Assembly: GCA_029821235.1 (NCBI GenBank)
Contig: JALGTT010000156.1
Location: forward strand, 1-7,728
Origin: Candidatus Hebobacteria bacterium
GTDB taxonomy: Bacteria > Armatimonadota > Hebobacteria > Hebobacterales > Hebobacteraceae
Length of the DNA: 7,728 nucleotides
Direction of reading: 5' to 3'
Both the position numbers and the translations under genes were made by a program. Below, in pieces: positions 7,065 through 7,728 of this stretch; position 1 is the first letter of the stretch, and every line of letters begins with the position of its first letter. The notes beneath the pieces are model-generated. The model was given only the letters and a program-made list of their open reading frames with translations. It did no database searches and had not been told where the DNA came from.

Positions 7065-7346
7065 GTGACTGGACCCGCTCGCTTCCGGGCCCTCATCCGC
7101 GGCCGCGTGCAGATGGTCGGGTTTCGCGCCTTCGCGGAGATGCGCGCCCACACCTGGGGGGTGACCGGCTATGTCCGCAACCTCGCCACCGGCGAGGTGG
7201 AGGTGGTGGCCGAGGGGGACGAGGAACTTCTCAAGTCCTTCCTCGCCGAGCTGCGCCGCGGGCCGCGGGGGGCCTCCGTCACCGATGTGCTGGTGAGCTG
7301 GGAGCAGCCCCGCGGTGAGTTCGACGAATTCTCGGTCCGCTACTGA
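7065..7346 (+). CDS. Acylphosphatase
   Basis: Small cytoplasmic enzyme that hydrolyses acyl phosphates (carboxyl-phosphate anhydrides). The 93-residue product has the usual length and both signatures: the phosphate-binding loop GRVQMVGFRAF, whose Arg corresponds to the family's catalytic Arg, and GYVRNLATGEVEVVAEG, whose Asn corresponds to the catalytic Asn. The loop normally reads GRVQGVGFR; here the second Gly is Met. The C-terminal half (FLAELRRGPRGASVTDVLVSW) fits the standard fold. The start is taken at GTG 7065 because a perfect ribosome binding site lies eight bases upstream; GTG 7053 would add four residues. It sits between two flavin-protein genes, 48 bases after one and 22 before the other, so co-transcription is likely. 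A metabolic link with them is not evident. Confidence 0.95.
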   Translation: MTGPARFRALIRGRVQMVGFRAFAEMRAHTWGVTGYVRNLATGEVEVVAEGDEELLKSFLAELRRGPRGASVTDVLVSWEQPRGEFDEFSVRY

Positions 7347-7368
7347 CCGCCGGACGAAAGGAAGAGCC

Positions 7369-7728
7369 ATGGAGATCGTCGCCATCATGGGCAGCCCCAG
7401 GGGTGGAGGCAACACCGCCACCCTGGTGGAGGCGTTGTTCGAGGGGGCGCGGGCGGAGGGTGCCGCATGCACCAGATTCGATCCCGCCAAGTTGCACATC
7501 GCCGACTGTGACGCCGACCGCGCCTGCCTGGAGAGCGCGGAGGCGGAGTGCATCCTCCAGGACGACATGCAGCAGATCTATGCCGCGCTCCGCCGCGCGG
7601 ACGCCTGGGTGCTGGCCACCCCGGTCTACTTCTGGCACGTGACCGCCCCCATGAAGCGGGTGATCGACCGCCTCTACGCCTTCTTCACCGAGGAGGGGGG
7701 CTGGCGGCTGGGGCTGGAGGGAAAGCGC
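7369..7728 (+). CDS. NADPH-dependent FMN reductase / iron-sulfur flavoprotein-type flavodoxin-fold protein, 3'-partial
   Basis: The first 120 codons of a flavodoxin-fold oxidoreductase; the gene runs off the right edge. The FMN phosphate loop is GSPRGGGNTATL (residues 8-19), followed by the DDM signature at 65-67 and TPVYFWHVTAPMKRVIDR (about 92-109), the family's second flavin-binding region. Between them is a cysteine cluster, Cys47, Cys53 and Cys61, which in relatives typically reads C-x2-C-x2-C-x(n)-C. Here the second position is Asp50, so one expected Cys is absent. Relatives are NAD(P)H:FMN or quinone reductases, and some bind a 4Fe-4S cluster at these cysteines. The ATG is preceded by AAAGGA (7357-7362) six bases upstream and lies 22 bases after the acylphosphatase stop, as in an operon. 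The dimer-forming C-terminal part lies outside the window, so the exact subfamily is open. Confidence 0.9.
   Translation, partial: MEIVAIMGSPRGGGNTATLVEALFEGARAEGAACTRFDPAKLHIADCDADRACLESAEAECILQDDMQQIYAALRRADAWVLATPVYFWHVTAPMKRVIDRLYAFFTEEGGWRLGLEGKR

Noticed and set aside
5289..7568. Very long open frame on the minus strand (759 codons) across the kinase and redox genes
   Set aside because: It runs antisense to four well-identified genes. Its translation is rich in Gly, Ala, Arg, His and Glu with no recognisable domain. Long antisense frames are expected where third codon positions are almost always G or C.

Overview
The window is very G+C-rich bacterial DNA with dense gene packing and frequent GTG starts (four of the six genes whose start lies in the window). 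It carries seven genes, five of them intact or window-truncated and two broken by frameshifts. The SLH (S-layer homology) repeats in the first protein point to an organism with an S-layer or a secondary-polymer cell wall. Together with QueA and the base composition this would fit Armatimonadota or another deep high-G+C lineage known mostly from metagenomes. That placement is a guess from style, not a demonstrated assignment.

Region 1 (1-2280, + strand): the 3' part of a large secreted subtilase (peptidase S8) followed by a CarboxypepD_reg-like beta-sandwich, an NBR1-type Ig-like domain and SLH repeats for cell-surface anchoring. The gene is frameshifted near 490-500. The catalytic Ser and the oxyanion Asn are both replaced (Ala and Asp), and the last SLH repeat loses its consensus where it runs into the convergent neighbour. 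It is a degenerate or non-proteolytic subtilase.

Region 2 (2249-5086, - strand, read right to left): queA (tRNA queuosine biosynthesis), then a class I SAM methyltransferase of the glycan/lipid-associated type, then an unrecognised helical protein with a TPR-like stretch and a UVR-like C-terminal motif. The methyltransferase is broken by an exact 14-bp tandem duplication whose unit contains a 10-bp palindrome. Removing one copy restores a single 253-residue frame.

Region 3 (5283-7728, + strand): an orphan membrane sensor histidine kinase, a strong GC hairpin, and then a closely spaced group of a flavin reductase-domain protein, an acylphosphatase and the first 120 codons of an NADPH-dependent FMN reductase/iron-sulfur flavoprotein-type protein. 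The last three probably form a redox operon, with gaps of 48 and 22 bases and good Shine-Dalgarno sequences.

I see no RNA genes, CRISPR, insertion sequences or attachment sites, and nothing that amounts to a new multi-gene system. The points most worth a second look are the 14-bp palindromic tandem duplication, the active-site-dead subtilase, and the altered cysteine motif in the last gene.
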